Below, in pieces: positions 45,349 through 55,737 of a stretch of DNA of 64,000 nucleotides (the stretch's first letter is position 1; every line of letters begins with the position of its first letter). Position numbers and translations under genes: made by a program. The notes beneath the pieces were generated by a model. That model was not told the origin of the DNA. It searched no databases and saw nothing but the letters and a program-made list of their open reading frames with translations. This DNA is from Microglena sp. YARC (taxonomy: Eukaryota > Chlorophyta > Chlorophyceae > Chlamydomonadales > Chlamydomonadaceae), in the NCBI GenBank assembly GCA_022414725.1, contig CM039462.1:57499838-57563837 (forward strand). Reading direction: 5' to 3'.

Positions 45349-45771
45349 TAGCATAATGCGACGACGAATGTAATGCTGAGATGAAGAAAGAAGTGCGCAT
45401 GCGTGAGCCAAGTGAAAGTCAAGGGCCAGCCGAATCATGAGCCGAAGTGAAAGTTCTGGAGCATGAGCCGCAGCCCGCAGGTCGCTCCGTGAAGCAATAC
45501 ACTGAAAACTATTATTCCGAGCGCCATGCAAAGCGATCTGAGGGTCAGCAAATGACCTCCGAGGAGAGGATCTCCTCACTCATTTCATTGCAATTCATTG
45601 CAGTCACAGTATGGGAGGCAGTTGTGGACATGAAATGAGCGCGCGCGCATAGCTTAACGCATCTGCTGTTTCGGCAATTGAAATCGGTGGGCGAAGACTT
45701 GGGTGTACGGAAAGTCGGTTGCAAGTCGGTTACACTTCGCACGCCCATGGCACGTGGGTACGCGATGATGA

Positions 45772-45775
45772 CACC

Positions 45776-45845
<70 letters not shown>

Positions 45846-45846
45846 T
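45772..45846 (+). repeat. (CACGAC)n hexanucleotide microsatellite
   Basis: Eleven or more perfect CCACGA units. Confidence 0.95.
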
Positions 45847-45990
45847 GATTTCTGTATATTTATAGATTATCATCATTGTTTGTATTTATATACGGCAGCT
45901 GCGTGGAATGTACCAGGGTTCCTTACACACGTGCACGTTTGTAGTCCACGTGTGCACTCGTCTACTATGCTATAGACACCGTCATAGCAT

Positions 45991-46029
<39 letters not shown>
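45991..46029 (+). repeat. Poly(C) tract
   Basis: A C homopolymer of about 39 bases, the longest in the window. Confidence 0.95.
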
Positions 46030-46031
<2 letters not shown>

Positions 46032-46204
46032 GTCCTGAAACTGCGCGTTGTCATAGTTCCTGGGATTTAAAGGGGTCAATAAAAAAGCCCGGGTGAAAAA
46101 CCTCCTGAAAATTAGGGGAAACCCATGGGAAGATGAAAGGCCCAGTCAGGAAGAACTGGGATCAGTAGAGCTTAATGCTGTCGCAACCCTGTTTTAGTTG
46201 TGAA

Positions 46205-46535
46205 AGGACTTTCACCCCAGGAGGTGGGTCTCCCGACACAAACCAGCGACCCGGAGGATTCAGTTCGAATGGCGTTGCCCCTCCTACAATGTGCAAAGTA
46301 GGCGCACTTAGGGCTTGGGATGGAGTGGGCCTACTTGGTGCCTAGTAGTAGTAGTCCCGTAGTCCCGCCCGCACCGCCGTGGTTTAGTGGTTTAGTTGGG
46401 TTTTTTCATGTTAGAGGGGTTCTGAGTTGCAGTCACTAAAAGCTCCTATTGTGTCTTACCAATCGCCTGAATCATTGTCGGAGATGCCGACCCTCGACCA
46501 AACGAACATTCACCATTGAGCACAACAGCACTTGA
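46205..46535 (+). repeat. Dispersed repeat R3, copy 3
   Basis: CCCCAGGAGGTGGGTCTCCC and CCGGAGGATTCAGTTCGAAT match 30365-30545. An extra 130 bp with GTAGTCCCGCCC and CGCCGTGGTTTAGTGG precedes CCGACCCTCGACCAAACGAA. Confidence 0.72.
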
Positions 46536-46539
46536 CTGA

Positions 46540-46735
46540 GATGAACAAGTCCTAGGGAAATTGGCGGCGGGTATTGGCTACCAGAGCGACAGGTGGCAAC
46601 CGAATCGAGTGCGGCGGAGCGAAGCCAGGGTTTACAAGATAGTTCAGGCCAGGGTTACTTGTTTCTTGTGGATAGAGGGAGCACACGGTGACCCTAGGGG
46701 CTCCCGCCCCCCAGAAGGGGGGGCTCGGTCAAAAC
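46540..46735 (+). repeat. Dispersed repeat R2, copy 3 (diverged)
   Basis: ACAAGTCCTAGGGAAATTGG, GGTGGCAACCGAATCGAG and CTAGGGGCTCCCGCCCCC parallel 43395-43625. It follows R3 directly. Confidence 0.62.
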
Positions 46736-46844
46736 AACTCCGCCTCTGTCAGGGACGGTAGGGTTCCCTAAAGAGATGAAGGAATTCATCCACCTCGCTC
46801 ACTGAGGGACCGTTGATGGTTACGAAGTTTTCTTTTCAGCTACG

Positions 46845-47610
46845 CGCGGCAGCTTCTAGGCAGCTCCCTGGGGTCTCTCTTCATCCAAACCAGCTTCTAG
46901 GCAGCTCCCTGGGGTCTCTCATCCAAACCAGCTTCTAGGCAGCTCCCTGGGGTCTCTCTTCATCCAAACCTTGAGCAAGCTAGGCACCTGGGGTGTGTTT
47001 CCAGTGGGGCTTTCGGTCACCGTTGAAGTTCCGCTGAAGTCCACGCTGGCACGAAGTGTTTCCAGTGGGGTTCCGCTGACATTTTGCTATGTCCCGCTGA
47101 AGTCCACGCTGGCTTTTTTGACCGCTGAAGGCCGACGTGGACTTCAGCGGATCCTACGTGGACTTCAGCGGAATGCAAAACTTCAGCGGGAGCCCTGACC
47201 CTCCCGCTGAAGTTTTTCAATTCCGCTGAAGTCCACGTAGGATCCGCTGAAGTCCAGCCCGGCGAGCACCGGCGAGCACCAAGTATTCTCTCCAGGATTC
47301 TCTCGATGAGGTTTGAGGCTTTCAGAACATCGACAATTTGACGTCCGCGAGAAACCAGCCCCTGCCCCACTGGAAACACACCCCTGGAAGCTGGTATCTT
47401 CAGCTTTCCAGTGCTCCTGGAATCTTTGGGTTTGCACTCTTGGGGTGCATGGTGGGGTTCTGCCTCCATGTCCCCCTGGTGGGGTTCTGCACCCATCCTG
47501 CCCCCAGTTGCACTACAGGTCCAGATGTATCTTCAGCTTTCCAGTGCTCCTGGAATCTTTGGGTTTAGCCCATTGGCAGTCTCGGGGAGCTGCCTAGAAG
47601 CTGGTGCTGT
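46845..47610. repeat. Cluster of short direct and inverted repeats
   Basis: AGCTTCTAGGCAGCTCCCTG plus GGGTCTCT occurs three times at 46851-46966. CGCTGAAGTCCACG and its complement recur about eight times at 47030-47255 and could fold. CTTCAGCTTTCCAGTGCTCC with GGAATCTTTGGGTTT occurs at 47400 and 47531. No coding motif recognised. Confidence 0.8.
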
Positions 47611-47764
47611 TAGCCGGAAAGAAAAACAGTTGATGGTAACTAGTCGGTAACTAGACTAAAATAGGGAAGCTTCGAAGGTCAAATTTAGTTTGAGGCTTTG
47701 AACCTTAACCTGTCTGCATTTACATTATAAATTAAAACAAATCATTATTATCAAAATATCATCC

Positions 47765-48430
47765 ACAACACACACACACCACACACACACACACCACCAC
47801 CTCCTCACCACCACCACCACACATACACACCACACACACACCACCACCTCCTCACCACCACCACCACACACACACACCACACACACACCACACACACCAC
47901 CTCCTCACCACCACCACACACACACACACACACACCACACACACACCACAAACACACCACCACCACCACACACACACACACACACACACACACCACCACC
48001 AACACACCACCACCACCACACACACACACACCACAAACACACTACCACCTCCTCACCACCACCACCACACACACACACCACACACACACACCACCTCCTC
48101 ACCACCATCACCACACACAAACACACCACACACAAACACACCACACACACACACCACCACCACACACACACACACCAAACACACACACCACCACCACCAC
48201 ACACACACCACACCACACACACACACACACCACACACACACACACACACACCACCACCACCACACACACACACACCACACACGCACACACCACCTCCTCA
48301 CCACCACCACCACACCACAACACACACACACCACCACACACACCACCTCCTCACCACCACCACCACCACCACACACACACACACCACACACACCACACAC
48401 ACACATACCACACACACACCACCAACCCAC
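47765..48430 (+). repeat. (CA)n/(CAC)n compound array
   Basis: ACCACCACCTCCTCACCACC alternates with CA runs about seven times. Open frames here are artefacts. Confidence 0.95.
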
Positions 48431-48581
48431 GACCAAACAAACATAGTAGCATAGTCTTCACGCACACACATTGTCCACACACAAAACCCAGCATAGGATA
48501 TAGCATGCAGCATCCCTATACCAAGCAATACAAAGGAGGTAGCAGCTGTAGCACCCACATCACGCTAAGGCTAGGTGATAC

Positions 48582-48800
48582 TGTTATTGTCCGTTACACC
48601 GTACTCTGAGTTGCATAGTGCACACCGGATCCTGATGGCTCCAGGACCCGTGTTGCCTGCCGCCAGGCCATAGGCTAGCTATGGCCTGCACATGTCTGCA
48701 AGTTCCACCTGCAGACTTCCCTTGCTATATAGCCGCTCCTGTCGGCCTCTTTAGCATCTTTTACTTTAGTCTTCACTGTGTAACAACTCTAACATTGAAA
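48582..48800 (+). repeat. 5' LTR of the copia-like element
   Basis: 219 bp, starting TGTTATTGTCCG and ending ATTGAAA. The end is set by the GATAC duplication; it is not the usual CA. Nearly identical to 53005-53224. Confidence 0.92.
48725..48732 (+). promoter_or_regulatory. TATA-type element in the LTR
   Basis: CTATATAG lies about 75 bp before the LTR end and is conserved in both LTRs. It is a plausible core promoter of the element. Confidence 0.45.
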
Positions 48801-49150
48801 GGTCATAGGCCCGACAGCTAACCCGAAGAAACGCCACTGAGCCTGTGCCAAGCCGATATCCCGCTTCGCACCTGGTGATAGTTTTCCCTCTGACTTGCTC
48901 GACGGCTCGAGTACTGCTTTTGGCTCTGGATTGCCCACGCTTCGTCGTCTGGAATCTACTACCTGCGCTGCCTTGCCTACTGCCTACACAACTCTCCCGT
49001 TGTCTCTACAATCCGTCCAAGACGCCAAGTAGACGCAGTCCAGAAGTCTCAGTAGATCTTTGGCGTAAGTTGCTAACTTACCAGATCACACACAGCGTTC
49101 CGCAACCCTTTTCAAGGTTGCCTGTGCACAGATATCCAGCTCTGCACACC

Positions 49151-49178
49151 GTCCCCCCCCCCCCCCCCCCCCCCCCCT
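49151..49178 (+). repeat. Poly(C) tract in the element leader
   Basis: A C run of about 27 bases between the 5' LTR and gag. Confidence 0.9.
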
Positions 49179-49369
49179 TCCCTCACCATTCCCAAACAAC
49201 AGGATCCATTCAGATCCCCTTTTGCTGTCAACACACCCTCTCCCCTGCCTCCGAATCGCACAACCACGACTGAAGCCTGCCAATCTTCACACACGAATTA
49301 CCCACTGGCCGGTTTACTAACTCGGTGTGAAGATCAAGACCTCAAGTCCCCAGCGCCGCGACAGACAAC

Positions 49370-50273
49370 ATGGCCAACAAGGAGCCGGCCTTCATCTTCG
49401 ATGGGAGCCCAGCTGTCCCCTTCCACAAGTTTGGCCCCTATCTGCTCCGCTACCTCAGAGCATTCCCAGGAACCATCCATGTTGCCATCGACGCCGCTCT
49501 ACCAATCCCGCCTGATGAGGAACCTGCAACAGGTGACGAGTACCCTCTGGAGACTAGTCATTACCCCAATCTGGATCATACTAATGCGACTGTTGCGAGT
49601 CGTCCTGTTGACCACAGGATAAATGTAGTGAAGAATTCTCAGGCCTTCAATGAAATTCTGTTCAGACCCTATCCAACAAGCCATTATGGCTCACACTAAT
49701 GTTGCTGCTAAAGCTTACAGGTTCCTGAAGGCCACCTATGGTGCACGGAACTCTGACCTGGAGACCGCTACAGTCAGATCCATGTACAACCTCATCATGT
49801 CTCCCACTGAAAACCTTCAGGTTTACCTTGCCAGAAGCTATGAGCTGTACTCTATGCTTCCCCAAATGAATGGCCAGAGCAACACCTCCATCCCTGCATT
49901 TCTCAGCATCATTGTGCAAGGACTGTCCAGCCGTCCAGAGTACAGTGGATTCAGATCATCTTTCCACAACTCTGTCTGCCCTGATTTTGCATCATTTCAG
50001 ACACAAATCACCAGGTATCAGGTCTCCAACCAGATGTCAGAGGCTGTCATTTCCCCCGAAGAAACTGCCCACATGGCAGCTGCAGCCTTCAAAGGAAGAC
50101 CAAGAAAGGAGCGTATCCCATCAGCTCAGATGACCTGCTGGAACTGCGGTTGGTTTGGCCACAACTCCACTACCTGTACCAGTGCTGACACCAACCTGGC
50201 ACACAGGCCTGCATCTACATCTGCCAGGAGTAGATGTAGATGCAGGTTCACCATCACCACCTGCCAGGGGTGA
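49370..50273 (+). CDS. Copia-like gag, in two frames, with CCHC zinc knuckle
   Basis: The ATG at 49370 opens MANKEPAFIFDGSPAVPFHK. The frame shifts once near 49650; the second part reads DPIQQAIMAHTNVAAKAYRF, YLARSYELYSMLPQM and similar text typical of copia gag (UBN2-like). It ends with a zinc knuckle C-x2-C-x4-H-x4-C in CWNCGWFGHNSTTC (about 50139-50180). Gag forms the particle and packages element RNA. A second frame change occurs at 50180-50270 into the protease frame. Confidence 0.82.
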
Positions 50274-51333
50274 CACCGCCAACAGGCCCTCCAGCAACTC
50301 CAAGTCCCCCAAGAGAGACTACAGAAGCTCCAAAGAGACCAAGACCTACATCCGCCGTGACAACACCAGGCATGCCCATGTAGCTGACGATGACTGCTCC
50401 ACTTCCCAGTCTACATCAGACAATGAGGAGGAGCATAACTTCATGGCCCTAGCCATGATTGATGGACCTCAACCTCTCCAGTATGCTGACTCCCCTGAAG
50501 GCAAGTCCACATCCTTGTCCCTGCCCAGTACCTCTTTGGATGACAATGCATTCTTTGGACACATGAGTGATACAGGTGACCCACTAGAACCAGCTTCCAG
50601 CTCCACCTATGATGCCTTGCCAGAACTTATCAACAGTGATGATGATGATGATAGTGATGACAGTGACGCTCATGAGTCCTACCAGTCAGCTCTCCAAACA
50701 GAATGGATCCTAGACTGTGCAGCCCATTCCCACTGCACCAGTAACCCCTCCAACTTGCATGACATTCAGGATCTTCCCCAGCCCGTTAGCCTGCAACTGG
50801 CTGACCTTGGAGCACCTCCCCTCATCTGCCTGCAACAAGGGAAAGCTCACATCAGAGGTCACAGAGGCTCTCTGATCATTCTCCACAATGTTCTCCTGGC
50901 CCCTCCCCTGACTACAGCCAACATCATCAGCATAGATGCTGCACACAAACTCTCTCCACACCTCCACGTCCTCATAACCAGTGATGCAGCAACCCTCTCC
51001 ATACCTGCACATGTGGGCACCAAAACACTCCTCCTCTGCCCCAAAAGGCATGGCCTCTACTTCACTAGAACTCCTAAGACTTCCTCATCAACTCCCCCTC
51101 TACCTACCTCCACTGTCTCCTCCACCAGCTGCCATCCTATGCCTCCCTCCCCTGTACACATCATGATGATAACCCAGCCTGCATCCAGCCTGCAACCAGC
51201 CTGCATCCAACCTGCATCCAACCAGCCCCCAGCCTGCACCCAGCCTGCATACAGCCTGCACATGCCAGCATCACAGCCTGCCCTACACTACAATGATGAC
51301 TACGCAGGCAGCTGTACCATCCCCCCCCCCTAG
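50155..51333 (+). CDS. Copia-like protease and gag-pre-integrase region
   Basis: A 392-codon frame. After a Ser/Asp-rich acidic linker (DDDDDSDDSD) comes WILDCAAHSHCTSN, aligned with the WILDSGA core of copia proteases but with D-C-A in place of D-S-G. Then VLLAPPLTTANIISIDAAHK and LLCPKRHGLY resemble the gag-pre-integrase region. The C-terminal part has short QPA(C/S) repeats. It stops at TAG just after a run of about 10 C at 51320-51330; a one-base change in that run would join it to the next frame. Confidence 0.78.
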   Translation: MATTPLPVPVLTPTWHTGLHLHLPGVDVDAGSPSPPARGDTANRPSSNSKSPKRDYRSSKETKTYIRRDNTRHAHVADDDCSTSQSTSDNEEEHNFMALAMIDGPQPLQYADSPEGKSTSLSLPSTSLDDNAFFGHMSDTGDPLEPASSSTYDALPELINSDDDDDSDDSDAHESYQSALQTEWILDCAAHSHCTSNPSNLHDIQDLPQPVSLQLADLGAPPLICLQQGKAHIRGHRGSLIILHNVLLAPPLTTANIISIDAAHKLSPHLHVLITSDAATLSIPAHVGTKTLLLCPKRHGLYFTRTPKTSSSTPPLPTSTVSSTSCHPMPPSPVHIMMITQPASSLQPACIQPASNQPPACTQPAYSLHMPASQPALHYNDDYAGSCTIPPP

Positions 51334-52387
51334 ATCTAGTCCCAGTGACAGTGATGATGATGACTTGCCTGCCCTCAACCATGTTTGTGGACCCTCCCTG
51401 CTCCTGTCAGAAAATGTGGGGAAATTTACATCACAGCCACACCAAGCTGGATCATCTACAACCTATGTCCAGCAACTTCCCACTGTCCCCTTCACTGAGC
51501 CCTGCAAAGGGGAATTTACATCACAGCCACACCAAGCTGGATCCTCCACCACCTATGTCCAGCAACTTCCCACTGTTCCCCTCAATGAGCTCTGCACCCT
51601 GACAGAAGCACAAGCCAGAATAGAAATGGACCTCATGCTAGACCAAGCCAGAACTGCATATGAAGATGTCCACTGTCCTATAGATGGACAAGGCCCCTGC
51701 ACCCAGTCAGAACTCTCACATGTCCTCAGGTTTGACCAATGGCTCCCCTCAGCTACTTCCCCATCCCCTGGTCAGCCCCTCACCCATGTCAACATGAATA
51801 CCTACCCAGTCCAGTTCCTAAACAACTCTGGCCTCCCTAGAACCAAGTTAGGAACCCTGCTCACCACCCTCAACAATTCCCCCTCTTCCCTTAGAGCCCT
51901 TAGCATCAGATACAGACAGTCCTTGCCCATCCTCATCAGCCAGTTCACCAGCCGGTTCCCCATTCTGCTAGCTTTTGAACACCACAAATTCCCCAGTAGA
52001 CACATGCATAGCAGCCCCTCCCCCGTCTATGGGCCTCTCATCAACCACATCAGCAGACTGCAGAGCATGGTCCAATCCTACCCCACCATATCAACAATAG
52101 ACAGGCCTACCCTACAGTGGGCCATCAGCCTACAAGCAGCTATGGTCCAAGCTCATGCCAAAGTCCTGGCTACCTGGCCCAAAATGCTCATGCACCCCAT
52201 CAGCTGTGCATATCCTGGAGGAAGAGTAGTCTGTGTCAACAACCTGAGCATGCACTGGAACCCCATGGACTTCTGGTTCATCAACATGCTGGATACCCCC
52301 AGGATGTCTAAGAGGTCATTTTCCACTCTCTTAGACAGAATCCACCAGCAGCTGGACCTAGATGGATACTCAGCATCTGGTACATAA
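51293..52387 (+). CDS. Unrecognised ORF replacing pol in the copia-like element
   Basis: 364 codons, probably the continuation of the protease frame across the poly-C run. I do not recognise it. It starts with an acidic segment (SDSDDDDLPAL), then two 30-residue direct repeats (FTSQPHQAGSSTTYVQQLPT), then about 250 residues with balanced composition (LMLDQARTAYEDVH, LRALSIRYRQSLPILISQF, NNLSMHWNPMDFWFINMLD) that look structured. No integrase HHCC or DDE motif and no YVDD-type reverse transcriptase motif is seen. Confidence 0.7.
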   Translation: MMTTQAAVPSPPPRSSPSDSDDDDLPALNHVCGPSLLLSENVGKFTSQPHQAGSSTTYVQQLPTVPFTEPCKGEFTSQPHQAGSSTTYVQQLPTVPLNELCTLTEAQARIEMDLMLDQARTAYEDVHCPIDGQGPCTQSELSHVLRFDQWLPSATSPSPGQPLTHVNMNTYPVQFLNNSGLPRTKLGTLLTTLNNSPSSLRALSIRYRQSLPILISQFTSRFPILLAFEHHKFPSRHMHSSPSPVYGPLINHISRLQSMVQSYPTISTIDRPTLQWAISLQAAMVQAHAKVLATWPKMLMHPISCAYPGGRVVCVNNLSMHWNPMDFWFINMLDTPRMSKRSFSTLLDRIHQQLDLDGYSASGT

Positions 52388-53004
52388 ATCTTAACCTAGA
52401 GTTCTATGTTTTGTTTTTGCCTTAGCCTTGAACACTCTAGGATTTAACTGTGTACTGCCTCATGTACTCATATCTGGCACTACAATGTGTATAGATATTG
52501 ATCTTGCTTCCTTAGACTACCTCATGCTTCCTGCAACAAGATTGCAAACTCTAATTTAGGATGCTCCCAAATTATGGGGGGAATAGCACAGACATCTTGT
52601 CTAAATCCTCCTATCTCAAATCATGCACATTTCTGCAACTAGCCTGCAGCCTACCTGCAGTTACCTCCCAGCTTCCTAGCAGCCTCCCTGCAACCTAGCC
52701 TGCAGCCTATCTGCAGTTCCCTTTTATGCTTTCTAGCTGCTCCTTAAGACTAGCCTGCTGTACCCTTGTAGCTCTCCCTCCAAGGCCAGTTATCTCCAGT
52801 TGACTGACACCCCTCTGAAGACGAGTTGCTAATGTGCCTTGCCCCTTGATCCCAGTTCTGCATAATTTATTATTTACAGTTCTCATATCAGCTATTAGCA
52901 ATCCTCCCAGGCCTTACCAGTCTCTGTAGTTTTATATTTTTCCTTATGCCCCTCAGTTAATTCCAGGAATTCTTGTGACCAAGAATACCTTGAATTGGGG
53001 GGGA
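52388..53004 (+). other. 3' untranslated interior of the copia-like element
   Basis: Non-coding, with CTGCAGCCTA-type repeats near 52640-52710 and the purine tract before the 3' LTR. GAATTCTTGTGACCAAGAAT near the end is shared with the remnant at 11.4 kb. Confidence 0.7.
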
Positions 53005-53224
53005 TGTTATTGTCCGTTACACCGTACTCTGAGTTGCATAGTGCACACCGGATCCTGATGGCTCCAGGACCCGTGTTGCCTGCCGCCAGGCCATAGGCTA
53101 GCTATGGCCTGCACATGTCTGCAAGTTCCACCTGCAGACTTCCCTTGCTATATAGCCGCTCTTGTCGGCCTCTTTAGCATCTTCTACTTCAGTCTTCACT
53201 GTGTAACTACTCTATCGATTGAAA
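53005..53224 (+). repeat. 3' LTR of the copia-like element
   Basis: 220 bp, about 97 percent identical to the 5' LTR by eye, with all differences in the last third. Followed by GATAC. Confidence 0.92.
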
Positions 53225-53276
53225 GATACAACATCCACTTGGAACACATTGCCTTATCATCATACCCTATTACCTG

Positions 53277-53487
53277 TAGGGTGCTACAAAGCGGAGCCGA
53301 AAAATCCCAATTGAGAAAGCTCGGCAGCGCGATTTCGTGCACACAACGTTTTGAGCCCCACTGCGCTTTTCGCGCACTTTTTAACCACCCGTGGGCGCAG
53401 CGCGCGCTTTTTGCGCTACAAAGCGCTGACCAATTTGACGTTTGTGCGCTTTAACCGCTAACCAATTTGACATAATGTAGTACCCTG
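53277..53487 (-). mobile_element. hAT-like MITE family M1, copy 4
   Basis: 211 bp from TAGGGTGCTAC to GTAGTACCCTG, minus orientation. It is flanked by ATTACCTG and ATTACAAG, an 8-bp duplication matching at 6 of 8 positions. It carries a 25-bp insertion near the left end. It lies 47 bp from the copia-like element's duplication. Confidence 0.88.
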
Positions 53488-54055
53488 ATTACAAGAGCTA
53501 AAGCCATGGGCCACAGCATAACACACTATTACCCCTTCAACTCAATTTCCAGATACTCTCCTAGCAATAGTCAGATTCCATAGCCAGTTATGAGATTTAA
53601 TCAGGTAGGCGGGCTCATTGCAGGCAGGCTGGTTGGCAGGTCCATTGCAGGGACAGACGGACAGAGTCAGTCCATGTGCAAGAGGCAGCCGACAAGGCAG
53701 AGGCACCCAGCCAGGCGGCCGGCCGGGCAGAGGAAGCCAGCCAAGCAGTCAATTAGACAGAGGCAGCCAGCCAGGCAGCGACCAGGCAGAGGAAGCCAGC
53801 CATGCAGCCAATCAAGAGGTCACAAGCAGGCTTGCAGGTGGGCAAGCAGGCAGGCGGACTCATACATCCAGGGAGATGGACAACTAAGGGCATGGTGGCC
53901 CTTCAAGAAGGGAAGAAGGGTGCGCAAGGGAGAGCGAGCGAGGGAACCGAGGGGAAAAGCATCATTCAATTCTGCCCAAAGGTAGGAGCTGATTTCTGGC
54001 AGGCATGGGCAGGCACATGGGGCGGGGGTGCATCGCACTATGGTGTATTCATTCA
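53488..54055. other. Gly/Arg-rich-looking repeat spacer, no gene
   Basis: 53620-53830 is a degenerate repeat with GCAGAGGCAGCCAGCCAGGC words. Open frames here are repeat artefacts. Confidence 0.6.
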
Positions 54056-54610
54056 CTAAAACCCTAGTCCCCCCAATGCTTTGAGCAGCTCGATTACCTT
54101 GAGGGTAATTTCTACAGCGTCAATGTCATTGTCCTGGTGGATCAAGTTGTGCACAGCATAGGCCCTCGCCGCGAGCGCCACGGTGGTGGCGTCATCGGTC
54201 GCGATGGGAGCAGCCTGGGTGGTGGCGTCATCGGTCTCTTTGGGAGGAACCCTCTTCCGGCGGAAAATGAAGACCCGGTGGTATTTCCCCCCCCTCAAAC
54301 ACGATGTCTTGGAGAACTCCCAGATGTGCAGAATTGGGGCTGCATGAGACCGGGGGGGTGCCCGGAAGGGTACCCAGCTTGAAGCTGCTAACGTGTAGTC
54401 CTCGTCAGTCTCAAAGATGAAGTGGAAGCCCTCAACTTGGCACAACTTTTTGGGGTATAGGCCAAGCGTCAGTAACCGGTTAAATGCACCCAATCGAGCC
54501 CATGACGTCTTTGTTTCAAAGTATATGTAGCGCGCCTCATTGTCGATTTGCTTTCGTTTTGCATGACCTCCTGCAAGCAGAGAGGACATGTGGTGGGGGT
54601 ACTTGCACAC
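54056..54610 (-). CDS. Orphan ORF of up to 184 codons
   Basis: Not recognised. The first ATG is at about 54589. The N-terminal two thirds look coding: ARYIYFETKTSWARLGAFNR, EGFHFIFETDEDYTLAASSW. A short duplicated segment (TDDATT..) comes next, then a helix-like end (DAVEITLKVIELLKALGG) and a stop at 54058-54056. It may be an exon of a larger gene. Confidence 0.38.
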   Translation of the reverse strand: MCKYPHHMSSLLAGGHAKRKQIDNEARYIYFETKTSWARLGAFNRLLTLGLYPKKLCQVEGFHFIFETDEDYTLAASSWVPFRAPPRSHAAPILHIWEFSKTSCLRGGKYHRVFIFRRKRVPPKETDDATTQAAPIATDDATTVALAARAYAVHNLIHQDNDIDAVEITLKVIELLKALGGLGF

Positions 54611-54659
54611 GTGTTTTACTGATGCATTGTCAAATAGAAAATCATTTGCTGTAAGATAA

Positions 54660-54920
54660 TTTAATAGCCCCCCCCCCCCCCCCCCCCCCCCCGCCCCCCT
54701 GACAATTTCAGAAGTTTTTCAACTATTAAAACTAATCAGGGAGTTTTTGTTTTTTTTGCACTTTCCCGGGTATGGCCGCATTTGTTTTTACCTTATTGGT
54801 GCATTTTGTTTTTTTTCGGGGGGGGGGGGGGGGGGGGCATTTTGGACTGACAGACTGATTTTGTGTGTGTGTGTGTGGGGGGGGGGGGAGGAGGGGAAGA
54901 GGAGGAGGTGGAGGAGCTGC
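54660..54920. repeat. Poly(C), poly(G) and (GT)n tracts
   Basis: A C tract at about 54668-54692 and G tracts near 54819-54838 and 54878-54888. No gene. Confidence 0.9.
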
Positions 54921-55185
54921 CGCGGTGTACCAACACCACTTGTCGCTTTAACAAAGTAACGTGACGATCCAGTCAATAACTCAAGGGGACAAGGGGGGAG
55001 CAGTCGAGCACTTGTTCGTATGAGCGTTCAAGTGGCCAGGATATTCAATACCAACGCTTTAATTTCAAATTTCCTTGCTGGATTGAGCACTGAGGGCAAC
55101 CGACAGAGGGGGTTAAAAGAAGGAAGAGCCTAATGTGCATTAAGGCACGTGCCCTTTTAGTGTGCAGGTATGTGTGCAGGTATTT

Positions 55186-55640
55186 CCCTCTTCGTTGAAG
55201 GGTGTTTGGAGGGTCAAGGGAGATGAACTTCCGACTGTTCAGAAGGTGCTGGCTTCCATTTCCCTCATCGTTGAAGGGTGTTTGGATATATGCCCAGTGG
55301 AGCGATGTTAATGATTCAGTCTACTGCATGGCTGGATCGGCTCATCCCACGAGGTCTATCCAGCGCTCCAACACCCCGAACACGATCCGCAATCTGCACA
55401 TCACCCATGCTGCCTGAGTCTTAATTGTGTGTGTGTTTTTGTTGTTTGAGTGTGTGTGTGTGAACGCGAGTGTGCACAACAACCGCATTGTCTAATTATT
55501 TTCATAGGGGGTGGTTTTGTTGTTTGATTTGTCTGTGTCCAGTGTGTGTATGTACGTGTGTGTGTTTGTGTTGGTGTTTGGAGGGTCAAGGGAGATGAAG
55601 TTCCAACTGTTCAGAAGGTGCTGGCCCCCAGTTACCATGT
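55186..55640 (+). repeat. Duplicated block, possible exon-edge copies
   Basis: GTGTTTGGAGGGTCAAGGGA with GATGAA, TTCC and CTGTTCAGAAGGTGCTGG occurs at 55201-55252 and again at 55571-55623. The lead-in CGTTGAAGGGTGTTTGGA occurs at about 55192 and 55269. The last copy continues as an open frame (PTVQKVLAPSYHVSYTATKL) to 55740. I do not recognise a protein. Confidence 0.55.
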
Positions 55641-55737
55641 GAGCTACACAGCTACTAAGCTGAGTCAGATACTAGAAATCCAGATCGGATTCTGGTCAGT
55701 CTTACCGGAACTCGCGCTCATAACTGGTTGGTGCAAA

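Larger units (their letters stand above)
48582..53224 (+). mobile_element. Complete non-autonomous copia-like LTR element with 5-bp target duplication
   Basis: LTRs at 48582-48800 and 53005-53224 differ at about five bases and one indel. GATAC flanks both ends (48577-48581 and 53225-53229). A purine tract (AATTGGGGGGGA) lies just before the 3' LTR. The interior has gag with a CCHC knuckle and a Ty1/copia-type protease and gag-pre-integrase segment. Then comes an unrecognised ORF, and no integrase or reverse transcriptase is seen. It resembles TR-GAG-type elements with an added region, and would need a partner element to move. No standard TGG-type primer site follows the 5' LTR. Confidence 0.9.
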
